Origin: Prauserella aidingensis
GTDB taxonomy: Bacteria > Actinomycetota > Actinomycetes > Mycobacteriales > Pseudonocardiaceae
NCBI RefSeq assembly: GCF_024171865.1
Contig: NZ_JAMTCN010000014.1
Span: 1-64,000, forward strand
DNA: 64,000 nucleotides
Reading direction: 5' to 3'
Shown: positions 50,543 to 59,141 of the stretch, piece after piece
How positions within the stretch are numbered: the first letter of the stretch is position 1
How the letters are laid out: the number at the start of each line of letters is the position of its first letter
The notes under the pieces: model-generated
Databases searched by the model: none
Told to the model about the DNA's origin: nothing
What the model saw: only the letters and a program-made list of their open reading frames with translations
Translations under genes and position numbers: made by a program

Positions 50543-51570
50543 CCACGATCAACATCACGGGTTCCGATATCGCCTTCGACTGCGGGCCTGAGCAGAGCAT
50601 CCTTGAAGCCGCGGAGAGTGCCGGGTGGGGCATCCCGTACTCGTGCCGCAAAAACGTCTGCGACACGTGCGTCGGAAAGCTGACGTCGGGGGAGCTCACC
50701 GTTCCCGGCGTCGGCAACGTGTGCGGCCCTGCCGAAGTGCGCATGTGCCGCGCGCAACCGCTGGGTGATGTGGAGATCGCACCAAAGCGGATCGAGGCGC
50801 GTACGCCGCCAAAGCGAAAGCGCCTCACCACGACGGTGTACCGCCGCCGTCAGGTCGCGCCCACGGTGACGATTCTCGATCTGCGCTACCCGATCGGCCG
50901 TCGAACGCCGTTCCAGGCTGGCCAGTTCCTCAACGTGATCCTCGACGACGGCGACACGCGCTCATATTCGCTGGCGAACCCGCCGCAGAGCAACGACCTC
51001 GCGCAGCTTCACGTGCGCCACAAGGAGAACGGCGCGTTCTCGGCCCGCATCCTGCAGCAGCTCGAGTTCCACGACACCGTGGAGATCGAGGCGCCGTTCG
51101 GCGAGTTCTCCGTCAACGACGCGCATGCGTCCGGCGAAGAACCACAATGCGACGAGCCGATCCTGCTTCTCGCCACAGGTACCGGCTTCGCGCCAATGCG
51201 GTCGATCATCCTCGACCACATTGCGCGCCGAAAGTCCCGCCCCATCCACCTGTACTGGGGCACGCGGGACGTCGAGGACCTCTACCAGATGAACCTCACC
51301 CGTACCGTCGCCAGGCGGTTCGACTGGTTCTCGTTCACGCCCGTCGTCTCTCGGCCCGGACGGGGTTGGAGCGGTGCGACGGGATGGGTCCAGCAGGTCG
51401 CCATGGCCGACTACCCCGACCTCTCAGGCCACAGCGTGTACGCGTGTGGCAGTGAGGCGATGGTCCATACCGCCGTCGATGATCTCGCGCGTGAATGCGG
51501 GCTCGACCTCGAACGGTTCCACTCCGACGCCTTCGTCTCCGCCGTACCGGCGGAGACGAAGGCCGGTTAG
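50539..51570 (+). CDS. tpaB: Ferredoxin-NAD(P) reductase component of the dioxygenase
   Basis: The 343-residue reductase has an N-terminal plant-type 2Fe-2S domain ('YSCRKNVCDTCVG' and distal 'RMCRAQP', Cys4), then an FAD-binding domain ('RSYSLANPP') and an NAD(P) domain ('LLLATGTGFAPMRSIILDH', C-terminal 'VYACGSEAMV'). It passes electrons from NAD(P)H to the oxygenase, as TphA1/TpaB does. ATG 50539 overlaps the dehydrogenase stop. Confidence 0.9.
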   Translation: MTTINITGSDIAFDCGPEQSILEAAESAGWGIPYSCRKNVCDTCVGKLTSGELTVPGVGNVCGPAEVRMCRAQPLGDVEIAPKRIEARTPPKRKRLTTTVYRRRQVAPTVTILDLRYPIGRRTPFQAGQFLNVILDDGDTRSYSLANPPQSNDLAQLHVRHKENGAFSARILQQLEFHDTVEIEAPFGEFSVNDAHASGEEPQCDEPILLLATGTGFAPMRSIILDHIARRKSRPIHLYWGTRDVEDLYQMNLTRTVARRFDWFSFTPVVSRPGRGWSGATGWVQQVAMADYPDLSGHSVYACGSEAMVHTAVDDLARECGLDLERFHSDAFVSAVPAETKAG

Positions 51571-51590
51571 TCATCCAACGATGGAGTCCA

Positions 51591-52976
51591 ATGTCGTACT
51601 CACCCACTGATTCGCCGGCAGCCATCCGGCTGCCCGCCTTCCTCGACGGCAGAAAGCTGGGACGTTTCCAGTTCCTCACCGTCGTCATGTGCTTCTTCAT
51701 GATGCTGCTCGACGGCTTCGACACGCAGGCGATCAACTACATGGCCCCCGCGATCGCCGACGACTGGGGCATCGACAAGGGCGCTCTCGGCGGGATCTTC
51801 TCGGCGGCGCTCGTCGGCCTGATGGTCGGCTATCTCGTGCTCTCACCGCTTTCCGTGAAACTCGGTCATCGCAACGTGATCCTGATCGGCGTGGCCGTGT
51901 TCGCGATATCCACACTGCTTTCGGTGGGGGTGCAGAACGAAACCCAGCTCCTCATCATGCGTTTCATCACGGGCCTCGGCCTCGGTATGGAGACTGCTAG
52001 TGCCATCGCGATCACCGCTGAGTACAGCCCGAAGCGCTGGCGCGCGTCGTTCGTGCTGGCGATCTACTGCGGCTTCTCACTGGGCTTCATCGTGGCGAAC
52101 TACACCGCGAGCTGGTTGATCCCGGAGTTCGGCTGGCGCTCCGTGTTCGTCGCGGGCGGTGTGGCACCGCTGATCCTGTTGGTCATCCTGTTGCGTTGGC
52201 TGCCGGAGTCTCCGTTCTACCTGCTGCAGCGCGGGCGGGAAGATAAGATGTACGCAATCCTCCGCAAGATCGACAGCACACTGCCGGCATCTGGCGGGCC
52301 GAAGATCGAGGTCGAACGGCCCGAGTCGGTCAAGAAGGTCAAGCTGCGGGCGCTGTTCACGGGTGGTCAACTACGCGGAACGGTCCTTCTGTGGCTCGTC
52401 TTCGCCACCAACCTCGCGATGTTCTACGGGATCCAGAGCTGGATGCCCACGATCCTGAGCGAACAGGGCTACGAAGCCGGAACCCTCGCGACGGCGGCAT
52501 CGATGACCACGATCGGCGGTATCGTCATCGTGGCCGTCATGGGGCCGGCGATGGACCGTCTCGGCGCGTTCGGCTCCCTCTGCGTTCTGTACCTGCTCGG
52601 CGGTGTCTTCCTCGCGGTGATGAGCTTCGCGATCGGGGCTCCTATCGGCATTCTGCTGACGGTGATCTTCCTGATCGGATGCTCGGTCTCGGGAGGCCAG
52701 AAGAGTGTGATCGCCCTCGCCTCTGTCTTCTACCGCGAGGAGGTGCGTGCAGCCGGCGTCAGCTGGGCTCTTGGCATCGGCCGCTTCGGCGGGATCCTCG
52801 GCCCCATCATCGTCGGTGCGATGCTCGCGGCTGGGTGGGGGCACAGTCAGGTGTTCATCGCTCTCGCCGTTCCGTCGATCCTGTGCGGCCTGATCGTGCT
52901 GTATCTCGGTGCCCGCGCGCGCGTGCTCGCAAGGAGGGACGCCCACGTCGAGACCGAGGAGCGTGTAAACGCATAA
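51591..52976 (+). CDS. tpaK: MFS transporter, aromatic acid:H+ symporter (AAHS) family
   Basis: The 461-residue, 12-helix permease has the AAHS signature 'MMLLDGFDTQAINYMAP' (DGFD in helix 1), 'LSVKLGHRNVILIGV' (MFS loop 2-3) and 'SGGQKSVIALASVFY' late in the chain. PcaK/BenK relatives import benzoates and protocatechuate. ATG 51591 is 20 bases after the reductase gene with GGAG upstream. It probably imports the oxygenase substrate; TpaK in Rhodococcus has this place and role. Confidence 0.85.
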   Translation: MSYSPTDSPAAIRLPAFLDGRKLGRFQFLTVVMCFFMMLLDGFDTQAINYMAPAIADDWGIDKGALGGIFSAALVGLMVGYLVLSPLSVKLGHRNVILIGVAVFAISTLLSVGVQNETQLLIMRFITGLGLGMETASAIAITAEYSPKRWRASFVLAIYCGFSLGFIVANYTASWLIPEFGWRSVFVAGGVAPLILLVILLRWLPESPFYLLQRGREDKMYAILRKIDSTLPASGGPKIEVERPESVKKVKLRALFTGGQLRGTVLLWLVFATNLAMFYGIQSWMPTILSEQGYEAGTLATAASMTTIGGIVIVAVMGPAMDRLGAFGSLCVLYLLGGVFLAVMSFAIGAPIGILLTVIFLIGCSVSGGQKSVIALASVFYREEVRAAGVSWALGIGRFGGILGPIIVGAMLAAGWGHSQVFIALAVPSILCGLIVLYLGARARVLARRDAHVETEERVNA

Positions 52977-52995
52977 GCGTGACGGCGGTCGCAAA

Positions 52996-53033
52996 GACGG
53001 TGATCTTCGGGGAAGTACCCGAAGATCACCGTC
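52996..53033. terminator. Perfect 16-bp bidirectional terminator
   Basis: GACGGTGATCTTCGGG (52996-53011) pairs exactly with CCCGAAGATCACCGTC (53018-53033) around GAAGTA. It lies between the convergent tpaK-like and tctA genes and overlaps the tctA stop. Confidence 0.85.
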
Positions 53034-54519
53034 GCCGGCGCACGACCTTGACCGTCGGCCGCGCGATCAGCGCGACGACGAGCAGTCCGTACAGCACCAA
53101 CGCGATCGGGCTGGCGAACAACACCCCGACGTCGCCCTGGCTGATCGCCATGGCACGGCGCAGTTCCGTCTCCGCCAGCGGTCCGAGGATGACGCCGATC
53201 AGCACTGGTGCGATCGGGAAGCCGTGCCGCCGCAACAGGAAACCGAGCGCGCCGACGGCGTACAGCAGCACGATGTCGACGACCGAGCTCTTCGCCGTGT
53301 ACACGCCGAGCGTGGCGAACACGACGATGCCAGCGTAGAGGTAGCTACGCGGAATCCGGAGCAGTTTCGCCCAGATCGGCGCGAACGGCAGATTGATGAG
53401 CAACAGGATCACGCTGCCGATGAACAGGCTCGCGAGCAGCGCCCAGATCAGCTCCGACTCCTCGGTGAACAGCAGCGGGCCGGGCTGCATGCCGTACTGC
53501 TGGAACGCGCCGAGCATGATCGCGGCGGTCGCCGACGTCGGCAGTCCCAAGCCGAGCAGCGGCACCAGCGACGTGGCCGTGGTGGCGTTGTTGGCCGCCT
53601 CCGGCCCCGCGACACCCTCGATCGCACCCTTGCCGAACTCGCTGCCACCCCGGCGTTGCGCCAGGTTGCGCTCCGCGCCGTAGGACAGGAACGTCGGGAT
53701 CTCGGAACCGCCCGCGGGGATGATCCCGAACGGGACGCCGAGTGCGGTCCCGCGCAGCCACGGCCGCCACGAGCGTCCCCAGTCACGACGCGACATCCAC
53801 GGCCGTCCCGGCGTGACCGTCTGCGTGGCAGGCTGCTTGTTCGCGGTCGACGCGACGTACAGCACCTCGCCGATGGCGAGCAGGCCGACGGTGACGACGA
53901 CGATGCTGATGCCGTCGAGCAGCTGCGGCGAACCGAACGTGAACCGCACCGCGCCGGACTGTTCGTCGATCCCGACCAGCGCGATCGTCAATCCCAGCCC
54001 CAGCGACGTGAGACCGCGCAGTTTGTTGCCGGACACGATCGCCGCCGTCGCGACGAAGGCGAAGATCGCCAGCGCGAAGAAGTCGGCGGGGCCGAAGCTG
54101 ACGGCGAGGTCCACCATCACCGGCGAGAAGAACACCACGAGCGTCACGGCGATGATGCTGGCGACGAACGAGCCGATCACCGCGGCCGCGAGTCCCTGCG
54201 GCGCGCGGCCGTTCTTGGCCATCGGGAAGCCTTCGAAGGCGGTGACCATCGACGAGCTCTGGCCGGGCGTGTTCAGCAGGATCGCGGTCGTCGCGCCGCC
54301 GAACTGGCCGCCGAAGTAGACACCGGCGAACATGATGAACGCGCCGGTGGGTTCCAACGTGAACGTCAGCGGCACCAGCAGTGCGACCGCCATGGCCGTG
54401 CCGAGACCGGGCAGCACGCCGACGGCGGTGCCAAGCACGACGCCGATCAGGCACCACAGCAGGTTCTCCGGCGTGAGCGCCTCGGCGAACCCGCTGCCGA
54501 GCAGCGACAGGGCTTCCAC
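53026..54519 (-). CDS. tctA: Tripartite tricarboxylate transporter large permease TctA
   Basis: The 497-residue, 12-helix TctA-family permease has '[19 protein letters not shown]', '[20 protein letters not shown]', '[19 protein letters not shown]', '[18 protein letters not shown]' and '[19 protein letters not shown]'. It is the Na+-coupled channel component of the TTT system and works with TctB and the binding protein TctC. GTG 54519 directly follows the tctB stop. Substrates of characterised systems include citrate, tricarballylate and, through TphC with TpiAB, terephthalate. Confidence 0.93.
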   Translation of the reverse strand: MEALSLLGSGFAEALTPENLLWCLIGVVLGTAVGVLPGLGTAMAVALLVPLTFTLEPTGAFIMFAGVYFGGQFGGATTAILLNTPGQSSSMVTAFEGFPMAKNGRAPQGLAAAVIGSFVASIIAVTLVVFFSPVMVDLAVSFGPADFFALAIFAFVATAAIVSGNKLRGLTSLGLGLTIALVGIDEQSGAVRFTFGSPQLLDGISIVVVTVGLLAIGEVLYVASTANKQPATQTVTPGRPWMSRRDWGRSWRPWLRGTALGVPFGIIPAGGSEIPTFLSYGAERNLAQRRGGSEFGKGAIEGVAGPEAANNATTATSLVPLLGLGLPTSATAAIMLGAFQQYGMQPGPLLFTEESELIWALLASLFIGSVILLLINLPFAPIWAKLLRIPRSYLYAGIVVFATLGVYTAKSSVVDIVLLYAVGALGFLLRRHGFPIAPVLIGVILGPLAETELRRAMAISQGDVGVLFASPIALVLYGLLVVALIARPTVKVVRRRR

Positions 54520-55113
54520 TCAGACCACCGCCCCGAGAATCCCGGCGGGCAGCGACATGCCCAGCCCCGCGGAGAACGCCAACTGCGCCACCGACGACAT
54601 CACGAACGCCACTCCGAGATCGCGCAACACGTTGCGGCCGCCGAGCGCGTAGGACACGCCGAAGAACAGCCCTGCACCGGCGATCAGCCAGCCCAGCGGT
54701 TCGAGCAACACCACGTGCAGCACCAACGTCGCGGCCACCAGGCCGAACGGCTTCCAGTCGATCGCGGGCGGACCGTCCGATCCGGACCCGGTACCGCCCG
54801 GGCCGGCGTCGCCCTCGGCGTCGGCGCCGTCGCTGCCGGCGGCATCGACGTCGGTCGTGTCGCTGCCGGTCGCATCGGCGGGAGCTGCGCGCAGGTGCTG
54901 CACGACGAGCAGTGCGCTCAGCGCGAGCAGCAGTGCGGAGACGAGGTACGGGAAGAACTGCGGGCCAAGGAAGGCGCCGTTGTCGGGCACGTCCATCGTC
55001 GCGGTGCGGACGAGCACGACGAGGCCGATTGCGGCGACCGTGCCTGCGACGAGCAGCTCGCCCCGCGCTTTACGGCGGCTCGCGGCGCTCCGTGGAGTCG
55101 TTGTGGTCGTCAT
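54520..55113 (-). CDS. tctB: Tripartite tricarboxylate transporter small subunit TctB
   Basis: The 197-residue protein has about four membrane helices ('RGELLVAGTVAAIGLVVLVR', 'LVSALLLALSALLVVQHL', 'LVAATLVLHVVLLEPLGWL', 'AFVMSSVAQLAFSAGLGMSL'). Between helices 2 and 3 is an Asp/Gly-rich cytoplasmic insertion of about 40 residues ('ATGSDTTDVDAAGSDGADAE'), which is longer than in Salmonella TctB. ATG 55113 overlaps the tctC stop (ATGA). The small DUF1468-type subunit supports TctA. Confidence 0.85.
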   Translation of the reverse strand: MTTTTTPRSAASRRKARGELLVAGTVAAIGLVVLVRTATMDVPDNGAFLGPQFFPYLVSALLLALSALLVVQHLRAAPADATGSDTTDVDAAGSDGADAEGDAGPGGTGSGSDGPPAIDWKPFGLVAATLVLHVVLLEPLGWLIAGAGLFFGVSYALGGRNVLRDLGVAFVMSSVAQLAFSAGLGMSLPAGILGAVV

Positions 55114-56141
55114 GCCAACCCCAGCTCCTCGCTGATCTCGGTGATGCGGGCGGTCTCCCGTTCGACGAACCGCTCGAACGGCTCGCCCGTGAGGAACGTG
55201 TCCTCCCACTCCTGGGTCTCGAGCGTGTTCTGCCACTGCTCGGTCCCGTGGACCTGCTCGAGCAGGTTCTCCAACTCGGTGCGTTGCTTCTCGGACAGTC
55301 CGGGCGGTGCGACGACGCCGCGCCAGTTGGCCAGTTCGACGTCGACGTTCTGCTGCCGGAACGTCGGGACGTCGATGCCGTCGACCGGTTCGGCGGCCGA
55401 CAGGCCGAGCGCCCGCACCTCGCCGCTCTCGATCTGTGCCGAGAACTCGTCGTATCCGGAGACGCCGACGTCGAGGCTGCCGTTGAGCAGTCCGGCCACC
55501 GCCTCACCGCCGCCCGCGTACGGGATGTAGTTCAGCCCGCCCGGGTCGGCGCCCGCCTCGTCCATGAGCATGCCCGCGAGCAGGTGGTCGGTCCCGCCGA
55601 CCGAGCCACCACCGACCGCGACGGAACGAGGATCGGCCCGCCACCGGTCGAGCAGATCGGCCAGGTTCTTGATCGGCGAGTCGGCGGGCACGACGACGAC
55701 CCCGTAGTCGTTGGCCAGCCTCGCGATCGGGGTCACGTCGGTGAGGTCGTTCGGAGCTCCGGTGGCGACGATCGAGCCCATCATGACCGTGCCGGTCATC
55801 ATGAGCGTGTCACCCCGCCCGACCTGGTTGACGACCCTCGCGAGCCCGATGGAACCGCCCGCACCGGGCACGTTCAGCACCTCGGTCGTGTTGACGTATC
55901 CCTTGTCGTCCACAACGGACTGGATCTCCCTGCCGACGCTGTCCCAGCCGCCTCCCGGCGCGGCGGGAACCGTGATGTTCAGTCGGTCCCGCGGGCCGGC
56001 GCCGCCCTCCGCGCCGGTCACGACGTCGACCACGGCGACACCGACGAGCGCGACCGTGGCGGCGATCGCCCCCGCCCGCACCAGCGGTCTCATCGCTCGT
56101 CGCCCGGAGCTCGTACTGCTCGGCGAGGGACTCGCGGTCAT
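55110..56141 (-). CDS. tctC: TctC-family periplasmic solute-binding protein
   Basis: The 343-residue protein has an N-terminal hydrophobic signal/anchor ('AIAATVALVGVAVVDVV') and a Bug/TctC fold: 'NITVPAAPGGGWDSVGREIQ', 'VLNVPGAGGSIGLARVVNQ', 'VAVGGGSVGGTDHLLAGML', 'YIPYAGGGEAVAGLL', 'LGLSAAEPVDGIDVPTFR'. It captures a carboxylate outside the membrane and delivers it to TctAB. In Comamonas the TctC-type protein TphC binds terephthalate, so citrate-like or aromatic substrates both remain open. Divergent from the second IclR gene. Confidence 0.93.
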   Translation of the reverse strand: MTASPSPSSTSSGRRAMRPLVRAGAIAATVALVGVAVVDVVTGAEGGAGPRDRLNITVPAAPGGGWDSVGREIQSVVDDKGYVNTTEVLNVPGAGGSIGLARVVNQVGRGDTLMMTGTVMMGSIVATGAPNDLTDVTPIARLANDYGVVVVPADSPIKNLADLLDRWRADPRSVAVGGGSVGGTDHLLAGMLMDEAGADPGGLNYIPYAGGGEAVAGLLNGSLDVGVSGYDEFSAQIESGEVRALGLSAAEPVDGIDVPTFRQQNVDVELANWRGVVAPPGLSEKQRTELENLLEQVHGTEQWQNTLETQEWEDTFLTGEPFERFVERETARITEISEELGLA

Positions 56142-56203
56142 GGTGCTCCTTCGCGTACGTCGTCGGGCGCGCTACCTGCAGTCCACCAGACGGTCGAATA
56201 GGA

Positions 56204-56214
56204 CCGCACAGCGG
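56204..56214. promoter_or_regulatory. Candidate IclR operator
   Basis: CCGC-ACA-GCGG is a small inverted repeat midway in the 136-base gap between divergent tctC and the IclR gene, similar to dyads seen upstream of other IclR-regulated CoA-transferase genes. Weak evidence. Confidence 0.35.
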
Positions 56215-56277
56215 ATGGTGCGCTACGATAGAGACCGACCACGTCCACGACAAGGCCGCCGCAGGAGTTGATGTCGC

Positions 56278-57069
56278 GTGCCCACCGCCGACGCCGCCCC
56301 GGAGGACGACGGTCCTGCCGGCGCCGCGCCTGCCTCACCGGTCCGCAGCGTGGCGCGCGCCCTGGACCTGTTGGCGCTGTTCACCGAGGACAACGCCACC
56401 TGGACCGTGCGGGAACTCACCGAGGCCAGCGGACTGGCCAAGACCACGGTGCTGCGGCTCGTCGACACGCTGCAGCAGCGTGGCCTCCTGTGGGCCGGTG
56501 AACACGGCCGGATGTCGGCGGGGCCCGGTTTGCTGCGTTGGGCGAACCTCGCCAGGACGACGTGGCAGGTCCCCGAGCAGGCCCGGCAGGTAATGCGGGA
56601 CCTGTCCAACTCCTGCGGTGAGACCGTGAACCTCTACGTCCGCTCGGGCGCGGCCCGGATCTGCGTGGAGCAACGGGAAGGCCGCCGCAGCGTGCGGCAC
56701 ATCGTGCGCGTCGGCGACGAACTCCCCCTCTGGGGCGGCGCGGCGAGCAAGGTGTTGCTCACCGGGGCGGACGAACGGTCGCTCGCCGCGGTGGCAGCGC
56801 TCGACCCCGGAGGACGGACCGTCGACGACCTGCGCGGCGAGGCCGCCGAGGTGCAGGAGCGTGGCCATGCCGTCAGCCACGGCGAACGGGAGGTCGGCGC
56901 TTCCGGCGTCGCCACTCCCGTTGTCGGCTCCGACGGCGCGGTGCTCGCCGCGCTCGCCCTCGGCGGGCCCACTCCGCGGTTCACCGACGAGGCGGTCGCG
57001 GAGTGGGCCGTAGCGGTACGGGACGCCGCGCGGCGCATCTCGCGGATCGGCATCGGAGGACGAGCGTGA
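56278..57069 (+). CDS. IclR-family regulator of the TTT/CoA-transferase module
   Basis: The 263-residue IclR-type protein has a winged helix ('WTVRELTEASGLAKTTVLRL', about residues 40-60) and a ligand domain ('NLYVRSGAARICVEQREGRR', 'HAVSHGEREVGASGVATPVV'). GTG 56278 follows AGGAG. The stop overlaps the CoA-transferase start (GTGA), so regulator, transferase and lyase form one transcript divergent from tctCBA. The natural inducer is probably the imported acid or its CoA derivative. Confidence 0.9.
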   Translation: MPTADAAPEDDGPAGAAPASPVRSVARALDLLALFTEDNATWTVRELTEASGLAKTTVLRLVDTLQQRGLLWAGEHGRMSAGPGLLRWANLARTTWQVPEQARQVMRDLSNSCGETVNLYVRSGAARICVEQREGRRSVRHIVRVGDELPLWGGAASKVLLTGADERSLAAVAALDPGGRTVDDLRGEAAEVQERGHAVSHGEREVGASGVATPVVGSDGAVLAALALGGPTPRFTDEAVAEWAVAVRDAARRISRIGIGGRA

Positions 57070-58271
57070 CCGACGGACTGTTGCACGGCGTGCGGGTACT
57101 CGACCTGACGAACGTCCTCGCAGGTCCGTACGCCAGCTACCAGCTCGGCCTGCTCGGAGCGGACGTCGTCAAGGTCGAGACACCGGGAGGCGGTGACCTC
57201 GCACGCCAGCTCGGCGCGGACGCGGAGCTGAACGAGGCGCACCTGGGCACGTCGTTCCTCGCGCAGAACGGCGGCAAGCGGTCGCTGACACTGAACCTCA
57301 AGAGCGCAGAGGGCAAGGAGGTCTTCGCCGAGCTCGTCCGGAGCAGCGCCGTCGTGCTGGAGAACTTCCGGCCCGGCGTGCTGGCCAGACTCGGCTTCGA
57401 CCGGGACCGGTTACGCGAACTCAACCCGCGGCTCGTCTACTGCGCCATCTCGGGTTTCGGCCAGCACGGCCCGATGGCCGATCGGCCCGCCTACGACCAG
57501 ATCATCCAGGGCCTGTCCGGAATGATGAGCGCCACCGGGACGCCGGAAACGGCACCGCTGCGCGCCGGGTACCCGATCTCGGACACGCTCGGCGGCATGG
57601 CCGCCGCGTTCTCGGTGTGCGCCGCGCTGACGCGTGCGGAACGCAGCGGCGAGGGGGCGTTCCTGGATCTGTCCATGATGGACACCGCGATGACGGCGAT
57701 GGGCTGGGCGATGTCGAACTACCTGATCGCCGGTGTCGAACCGCAGGCGATGGGCAACGAGAACGCCACCGCGGCACCGTCCGGCACGTTCCGCACGGCC
57801 GACGGCCACCTCAACATCGCCGCCAACAAACAGGAGCAGTTCGAGGCGCTGTGCGCCGAGGTCGGCCGTCCGGAACTGAGCATCGATCCGAGGTTCGCCG
57901 CCCGCGAGGACCGCAAGGCCAACCGCGATGCGCTCCGCGAGGAGCTGGAGATCGGCCTCGCCGCACGCCCCGCGGCGTACTGGGAACGGACGTTGTCCGC
58001 GGCGGGGATTCCCGCGGCACGGGTGCTCGACGTCCCGGACGTGCTGGAACTGGACCAGGTCCGTGAGCGGGAACTGGTGCACGAACTGCCGTTCCCCGGC
58101 CGCGATTCCGGCACGGTGCGCGTGCTGGGCAGCGGCGTACACGTGGACGGGAAGGCCGCCGCGCCGAGCGGTGCGCCACCGCTGCTCGGCGAGCACACCG
58201 ACGAACTGCTCACCGAACTCGGCTACGGAACCGCCGAGATCACCGACCTGCGCAGCGCTGGAGTGGTGTGA
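57066..58271 (+). CDS. CaiB/BaiF-type (class III) CoA-transferase
   Basis: The 401-residue family III CoA-transferase begins 'GVRVLDLTNVLAGPYASYQL' and has catalytic Asp region 'NAMGWAMS'-like area preceded by 'FLDLSMMDTAMTAM', and 'CAISGFGQHGPMADRPAYDQ'. It moves CoA from a donor such as succinyl-CoA to a carboxylic acid. Coupled by 4-base overlaps with the IclR gene and with the citrate-synthase-fold lyase, it probably makes the CoA thioester that the lyase then cleaves. The acid cannot be named from sequence. Confidence 0.9.
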   Translation: MTDGLLHGVRVLDLTNVLAGPYASYQLGLLGADVVKVETPGGGDLARQLGADAELNEAHLGTSFLAQNGGKRSLTLNLKSAEGKEVFAELVRSSAVVLENFRPGVLARLGFDRDRLRELNPRLVYCAISGFGQHGPMADRPAYDQIIQGLSGMMSATGTPETAPLRAGYPISDTLGGMAAAFSVCAALTRAERSGEGAFLDLSMMDTAMTAMGWAMSNYLIAGVEPQAMGNENATAAPSGTFRTADGHLNIAANKQEQFEALCAEVGRPELSIDPRFAAREDRKANRDALREELEIGLAARPAAYWERTLSAAGIPAARVLDVPDVLELDQVRERELVHELPFPGRDSGTVRVLGSGVHVDGKAAAPSGAPPLLGEHTDELLTELGYGTAEITDLRSAGVV

Positions 58272-59125
58272 CCGTGACGGGCGACAACGACAACGGCGGC
58301 GGACGGGATGACGGCGGCACCGACGGCGGCAGACGGGACGAGGCTGCGGCCTACTGGGCGACGAACCTGGTGCGCATCCGGCCCGGTGAGATCGCGCTGC
58401 GCGGCTATCCGATCGAGGAGCTGATCGGCAGGTTCTCCTTCGTCGACGTCGCCTGGTTGATGGTGCGGGGCGAATTGCCGACGCCGCCCGAGTCGCGACT
58501 GCTGGAGGCGGCGTTGACGGCGGCGGTGGACCACGGCCCGCAGGCGCCGTCGATCGCGGCCGCGCGCATGGCCGCCACGTGCGGCGTCGGCCTCAACAAC
58601 GCCATGGCCACGGGGGTGAACCTACTGGGCGACGTGCACGGCGGCGCGGGGCAGCAGTGCATGGAGGTGTTGCAGGACGTCCTCGACCGCACGGCCGGAG
58701 CGGGGTCCGTCGAAGCGGCCGTCGAACAGGTGCTGGCCGAGCACCGTTACGTGCCCGGATTCGGCCACCGTTTCCACCCGCGTGACCCGCGCCGTGACCC
58801 GCTGCTCGGCCTCGTCGAACAGGCCCGCGACGACGGCGTCGTCGCGGGTGAGCACCTGGCCGCGGCCGTCGAGGTCGAACGGCAGCTGGCGTCGAGGTCG
58901 AGCAAGCCCATCCCCATGAACATCGACGGGGCGACCGCGGTCATCTACGGCGAACTCGGGTTCACCCCGGAACTGGCGCGAGGCCTGTTCGTGCTGTCGC
59001 GATCGGTCGGCATCCTCGCGCACGCCTGGGAGGAACGGCAGACCGGAACGAGGATCAAGGGCCCGGTCCCCCGCTCCGTACTCGCCGACTACACCGGCCC
59101 CGACCTCCGCGAACCGCCCCGCTGA
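58268..59125 (+). CDS. Short citrate-synthase-fold protein, probable citryl-CoA lyase
   Basis: The 285-residue protein is much shorter than TCA-cycle citrate synthases (about 370-430) and resembles the C-terminal lyase module of ATP-citrate lyase and stand-alone citryl-CoA lyases. Conserved positions are 'LLGDVHGGAGQQCMEVL' (His), 'VPGFGHRFHPRDPRRDPLL' (His/Arg) and 'MNIDGATAVIYGELGFTP' (Asp). The N-terminal ~25 residues are Gly/Asp-rich. It would split a citryl-CoA-like thioester into acetyl-CoA and oxaloacetate, or run the condensation in reverse. GTG 58268 overlaps the CoA-transferase stop; GTG 58274 is an alternative. Confidence 0.8.
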   Translation: MTVTGDNDNGGGRDDGGTDGGRRDEAAAYWATNLVRIRPGEIALRGYPIEELIGRFSFVDVAWLMVRGELPTPPESRLLEAALTAAVDHGPQAPSIAAARMAATCGVGLNNAMATGVNLLGDVHGGAGQQCMEVLQDVLDRTAGAGSVEAAVEQVLAEHRYVPGFGHRFHPRDPRRDPLLGLVEQARDDGVVAGEHLAAAVEVERQLASRSSKPIPMNIDGATAVIYGELGFTPELARGLFVLSRSVGILAHAWEERQTGTRIKGPVPRSVLADYTGPDLREPPR

Positions 59126-59141
59126 GGCTCGGGGGTCGGGT

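Noticed and set aside
58268-59125. TCA-cycle citrate synthase
   Set aside because: Too short, and joined by overlaps to a CoA-transferase and IclR gene, unlike housekeeping gltA.
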